From CADEEN01 sp963740395 (lineage in GTDB: Bacteria > Pseudomonadota > Gammaproteobacteria > Burkholderiales > Burkholderiaceae_C): a stretch of DNA of 64,000 bases. How positions within the stretch are numbered: the stretch's first letter is position 1; the number at the start of each line of letters is the position of its first letter. The notes under the pieces are model-generated. The model made no database searches. It had not been told where the DNA came from and saw nothing but the letters and a program-made list of their open reading frames with translations. This document shows positions 61,017 through 64,000 of this stretch, piece by piece. The DNA is taken from positions 1 through 64,000 of the forward strand of contig CAVUEP010000068.1 of NCBI GenBank assembly GCA_963740395.1. The letters run 5' to 3'. A program made the position numbers and the translations under genes.

Positions 61017-62123
61017 ATGATCAATTCGCCCACCCTGCGCACCGAGCCCCTGGCTGTGGCATCGACTCACGTGCCGGCGCAGCGGGCGTCGCGCCGCATC
61101 GACGAGGAACAGTTTGCGCACGACCTGAGCCTGATGCTGCGCTCCGGGCTGAGTTTGCTCGAAGCGCTGCGCACCTTGGCAGAGCAGGGCGCGGGGGGCT
61201 CCGCGGTGCCGGTGCGCGCCGTGCTGGCCGCGTTGCAACGGGGTGAGTCTCTCTCCAGCGCGATGCAGGCGAGCGGCGCCTTCGGTGTGCAGCTGCTGGC
61301 CTGCGCCAAGGCCAGCGAGTTGACGGGGGATCTCGGTGACAGTCTGCAGCGCTACGCGCAGAGCGCGTCGCGCCTGCGCGTGCTGCGCAGCCGGCTCGTT
61401 TCAGCCTGCGTCTACCCGGCGCTGCTGGTAGGCGTGACGGCGGTGGTCGTGCTCTTTCTGTTGGTCTATGTGGTGCCGCGATTCGCAGTCGTGCTCGACG
61501 GCGCCGGCCCCGACGTCGGTGCGCTGTCGGGCGCGCTCATCTACCTCGGCAAGGCGCTGAACACGGTGCAATTGCCGATCTGGGTCGGGCTGGCGGCAGG
61601 CGCGGCCGCACTGGCTTGGGTGGTCTGGCGTCAGGCCCGCGCCGGCCTGCTTGCGGCGTGGACGCTGCGTCAGACGGTGCGCCTGCCCTGGATGCGAACC
61701 TATGTGCGCAGCTTCGGGCTGTCGCAGCTCGCGCGCACCTCGGCCATGTTGATCCGCTCCGGCGTGCCGGCCCTGAAGGCGCTGGCGATGTGCCGCGAAC
61801 TGGTCGCGCCGTCCGACGTGGCGCGACTCGACCTCGCGCTGGCCGCGGCGTCGACCGGGACCCGGCTCGCGCGCGCACTCAGCGACTCCGGCCTGATCGA
61901 CACCTTGGGATGGCGCGTGCTGCGCGTGGCCGAGGAGACCGGTCAGCTGCAGGCCACGCTCGATCGCCTGGCCGACATGCACGACGCGCTGCTCGAGCGC
62001 GGCCTGGACCGCCTGGGTCGCCTGATCGAGCCGGTGCTGATGTTGACCATCGGCACCGTGGTCGGCGGCATCGTGGTCCTGATGTACGTACCGATCTTCC
62101 AGCTGGCCAGCAGCATCCGCTGA
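61017..62123 (+). CDS. gspF: Type II secretion-type platform protein GspF
   Basis: 368 residues with two GspF domains (FAHDLSLMLRSGLSLLEALR and LSQLARTSAMLIRSGVPALK) and three helices, including LLVGVTAVVVLFLLVYVVPR and LTIGTVVGGIVVLMYVPIFQ. It is shorter at the N-end than E. coli GspF. The order gspG-F-E is the reverse of the usual gspE-F-G, a mark of a separate lineage. Confidence 0.9.
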   Translation: MINSPTLRTEPLAVASTHVPAQRASRRIDEEQFAHDLSLMLRSGLSLLEALRTLAEQGAGGSAVPVRAVLAALQRGESLSSAMQASGAFGVQLLACAKASELTGDLGDSLQRYAQSASRLRVLRSRLVSACVYPALLVGVTAVVVLFLLVYVVPRFAVVLDGAGPDVGALSGALIYLGKALNTVQLPIWVGLAAGAAALAWVVWRQARAGLLAAWTLRQTVRLPWMRTYVRSFGLSQLARTSAMLIRSGVPALKALAMCRELVAPSDVARLDLALAAASTGTRLARALSDSGLIDTLGWRVLRVAEETGQLQATLDRLADMHDALLERGLDRLGRLIEPVLMLTIGTVVGGIVVLMYVPIFQLASSIR

Positions 62124-62139
62124 GGCAGGGACGCCGCCA

Positions 62140-63888
62140 ATGAAACCGACCCACGACACGGAACTCGACGAAGCGACGAGTGATGTGCTGAACGACGTCG
62201 CCGTCGCTGACCCCACCCAGCGCGCGAATGACATCGCGCGGCGCGTCGGCGAGCGGTTTTCCGCCTCGCGCAAGTTGCTCGGCAACGAGAGCGAGGAGGT
62301 GCGCCATGTGGCACTGATGCGCTGGTTGAGCGAAGGCACCGGCATGTCGCTGTGCGACCTGTCGCGCTGGTCGCCCTCCAGGGCGGACCTGGTCACGGTG
62401 CCCTTCAACGCCGGCCTGCAGCGCCTGTGCGTGGTCCTGCGCGACGACAACGACGTCCGCCACGTCGCCTTGGCCGACCCCTTCGACGCGGAACTGCGGT
62501 TGTGGCTGGAGTCGCGCATTCGCGCGGCGGGTCACCCCGCGACGCTTTGGTACGTTGCCGGCGCCAGCGACGTTGCCGCGTTCTATACCCGGCTGGAGCG
62601 CGACACGCGGGCCCTGGATGGTTCGGCCGGCCGCGGCCCCGGCATCGAGCAGGGCGTGGACGATGGCGCCGACGTGCTCCAGCTCACGCTGGCGGGCATC
62701 AGCGGCGACGAGAGCCCGGTGGTGCGGTTCGTCAACGGCACTTTGTACGACGCGCTGAGGGCCCAGGCCAGCGATATCCACCTCGAGTGTGCGGCGCAGG
62801 GATTGGCGGTCAAGTACCGCGTCGACGGTGTGCTGCAGGCGGTGGCGCGCCCCGAGGGCCGCGACTTTGCCGCGCGCGTCGTGTCGCGCGTCAAGGTGCT
62901 CGCCGATCTCGACATTTCCGAGCGCCGCGTCCCGCAGGACGGCCGCCTGAAGCTGGCGTTTGGCGGGCGCTCGATCGACGTGCGGGTCTCGATCATGCCC
63001 AGCCTGTATGGCGAAGACGCCGTGCTGCGAATTCTGGATCGCTACCAGCTGTCGGCCGAACAGACACTCAATGTCGAACACCTCGGCTTTGACGTCGAGA
63101 ACGCGCGCTTCATTCGCCGACTCGGCCAGATGCCGTATGGCCTGTTGCTCGTCACCGGCCCCACCGGCAGCGGCAAGACGACCACGCTGTATGGCGTGCT
63201 GTCCGAGCTCAGCACCGGCCTGGACAAGATCGTCACGATCGAAGACCCGGTCGAGTACCAGTTGCCCGACGTGCTGCAGATCCCGGTCAACGAAGCCAAG
63301 GGCCTGACCTTTGCGCGCGGCCTGCGATCGATCCTGCGCCACGACCCGGACAAGATCATGGTCGGCGAGATTCGCGATGCCGAGACGGCGCAGATCGCGA
63401 TCCAGGCCGCCCTGACGGGGCACCAGGTGTTCGCCACGGTGCACGCCAACAACGTCTTCGACGTCATCGGCCGCCTTTCGACGATGGGCGTCGACCCCTA
63501 CAACCTGGTCTCGGCGCTCAACGGCGTCGTGGCGCAGCGCCTGTTGCGCCTGAATTGCACGCATTGCATGCAGGACGAAACGCCGGATGCCGAGCGCCTG
63601 GCCGCCAGCGACCTGCCGCCCGCTGCCGCCAGCTGGACGTTCCGCAAGGGCACGGGCTGCGCCAGCTGCCGCGGCACCGGCTACAAGGGCCGGCGCGCCA
63701 TCGCCCAGACCCTGGCCATGGACGTCGGGCTGCGCAGCCTGATCTCCGAGCGCGCCAGCCCATCCGCCCTGCGCGAGGCCGCGCGTGAGCGTGGACTGCG
63801 CACCTTGCGTGACGCCGCGCTCGACCTGGTTCGCGCCGGCCTGACCACACTTGAAGAGGCCAACCGTGTCACAGCTGTGGAAGAGTGA
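62140..63888 (+). CDS. gspE: Type II secretion-type ATPase GspE
   Basis: 582 residues. Divergent N-domain of ~185 residues, without a clear MshEN motif. Motor: SDIHLECAAQGLAVKYRVDG, Walker A LVTGPTGSGKTTTLYGVLSE, Asp box IEDPVEYQLP, Walker B IMVGEIRDAETAQIA, His box and Cys4 (CTHC ... CASCRGTGYKGRR). It lies 16 bp after gspF and overlaps the next gene by 23 bp. Confidence 0.92.
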   Translation: MKPTHDTELDEATSDVLNDVAVADPTQRANDIARRVGERFSASRKLLGNESEEVRHVALMRWLSEGTGMSLCDLSRWSPSRADLVTVPFNAGLQRLCVVLRDDNDVRHVALADPFDAELRLWLESRIRAAGHPATLWYVAGASDVAAFYTRLERDTRALDGSAGRGPGIEQGVDDGADVLQLTLAGISGDESPVVRFVNGTLYDALRAQASDIHLECAAQGLAVKYRVDGVLQAVARPEGRDFAARVVSRVKVLADLDISERRVPQDGRLKLAFGGRSIDVRVSIMPSLYGEDAVLRILDRYQLSAEQTLNVEHLGFDVENARFIRRLGQMPYGLLLVTGPTGSGKTTTLYGVLSELSTGLDKIVTIEDPVEYQLPDVLQIPVNEAKGLTFARGLRSILRHDPDKIMVGEIRDAETAQIAIQAALTGHQVFATVHANNVFDVIGRLSTMGVDPYNLVSALNGVVAQRLLRLNCTHCMQDETPDAERLAASDLPPAAASWTFRKGTGCASCRGTGYKGRRAIAQTLAMDVGLRSLISERASPSALREAARERGLRTLRDAALDLVRAGLTTLEEANRVTAVEE

Positions 63889-64000
63889 GCTGCGCTTGCG
63901 ACTCGAGCGTACGCGCTGCAGCGCGCAGGTGCTGGCGCCGTGGTCGCGCCGGGTGCTGGCCCAGACGCAGGTCTGGGGCCCGCCGCCCGCCTCGATCGGC
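63866..64000 (+). CDS. Next gene of the Gsp-like operon, cut by the window edge
   Basis: The first 45 codons from GTG 63866: MSQLWKSELRLRLERTRCSA and APWSRRVLAQTQVWGPPPAS. It overlaps gspE by 23 bp in another frame. Position and size suggest a GspL/PilM-like assembly protein, but the visible part is too short to say. Confidence 0.5.
   Translation, partial: MSQLWKSELRLRLERTRCSAQVLAPWSRRVLAQTQVWGPPPASIG

Noticed and set aside
1..64000. CRISPR array, insertion sequence, prophage or rRNA operon
   Set aside because: No regular direct repeats with spacers, transposase, integrase, phage structural set or rRNA sequence was seen. The PilV modules are phage-like but sit in a pilin.

Overview
The window is high-GC DNA with the gene content of a betaproteobacterium of the order Burkholderiales (Rubrivivax/Leptothrix/Methylibium-like). 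Evidence is the glyA-nrdR-pilin-ribD-ribB-ribH-nusB neighbourhood, the tol-pal set, a tandem Lys tRNA pair and GC-rich hairpin repeats between genes. The genus is an inference from gene order and protein likeness. The first ~617 bases do not fit: they are a lower-GC prfB fragment that reads like an alphaproteobacterial (sphingomonad-type) release factor 2, so the left edge may be a chimeric join.

Layout. 0-0.6 kb: foreign-looking prfB remnant. 0.65-1.05 kb: inverted pair of degenerate non-coding repeats. 1.1-1.7 kb: MoaD/ThiS-like carrier and a small partner. 1.9-14.4 kb (minus strand): a nearly complete MSHA-type IV pilus operon, mshI-I2-J-K-L-M-N-E-G-A-C-D-O-P. 14.6-20.4 kb: ElyC-like protein, ubiD, a lytic transglycosylase, a ZTP (pfl) riboswitch with glyA, and nrdR. 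20.5-26.3 kb: a second type IV filament set of pilin and minor pilins (two FimT types, PilE, PilW, PilX and an unusually large PilV). 26.3-29.6 kb: ribD, ribB, ribH, nusB. 29.7-31.7 kb: Ser/Thr kinase plus a TssQ-like lipoprotein. 31.7-39.3 kb: ybgC-tolQRA, then an oppositely oriented msbA-like exporter and an AhpD-like gene, then tolB-pal-cpoB. 39.3-41.5 kb: YeeE/YedE transporter, tcdA and two Lys tRNAs. 42-45.2 kb: adaptor, permease and ATPase of an ABC efflux system. 45.2-51.3 kb (minus): DsrC-like protein, LpxR-like lipid A deacylase, LOG protein, cytochrome b, beta-CASP nuclease and a TetR regulator. 51.4-53.5 kb: EnvZ/OmpR-type pair. 53.6-58.8 kb: mostly exported small proteins, including a DUF2202 protein and a 14-residue-repeat protein. 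58.8-64 kb: orphan response regulator, then a lytic transglycosylase and a compact gspG-gspF-gspE set that runs off the window.

Two themes stand out. First, three separate type IV filament machines sit within 64 kb: MSHA, the pilE/minor pilin set, and the GspG-F-E set. Second, many conserved genes carry single-base indels, nearly all fixed by removing one base (mshG, mshL, glyA, nrdR, yeeE, the ABC genes, lpxR, LOG, cytochrome b, the nuclease). They are densest at 44-51 kb. This looks like sequence or assembly error rather than decay, so I annotate these as single genes with a frameshift noted.
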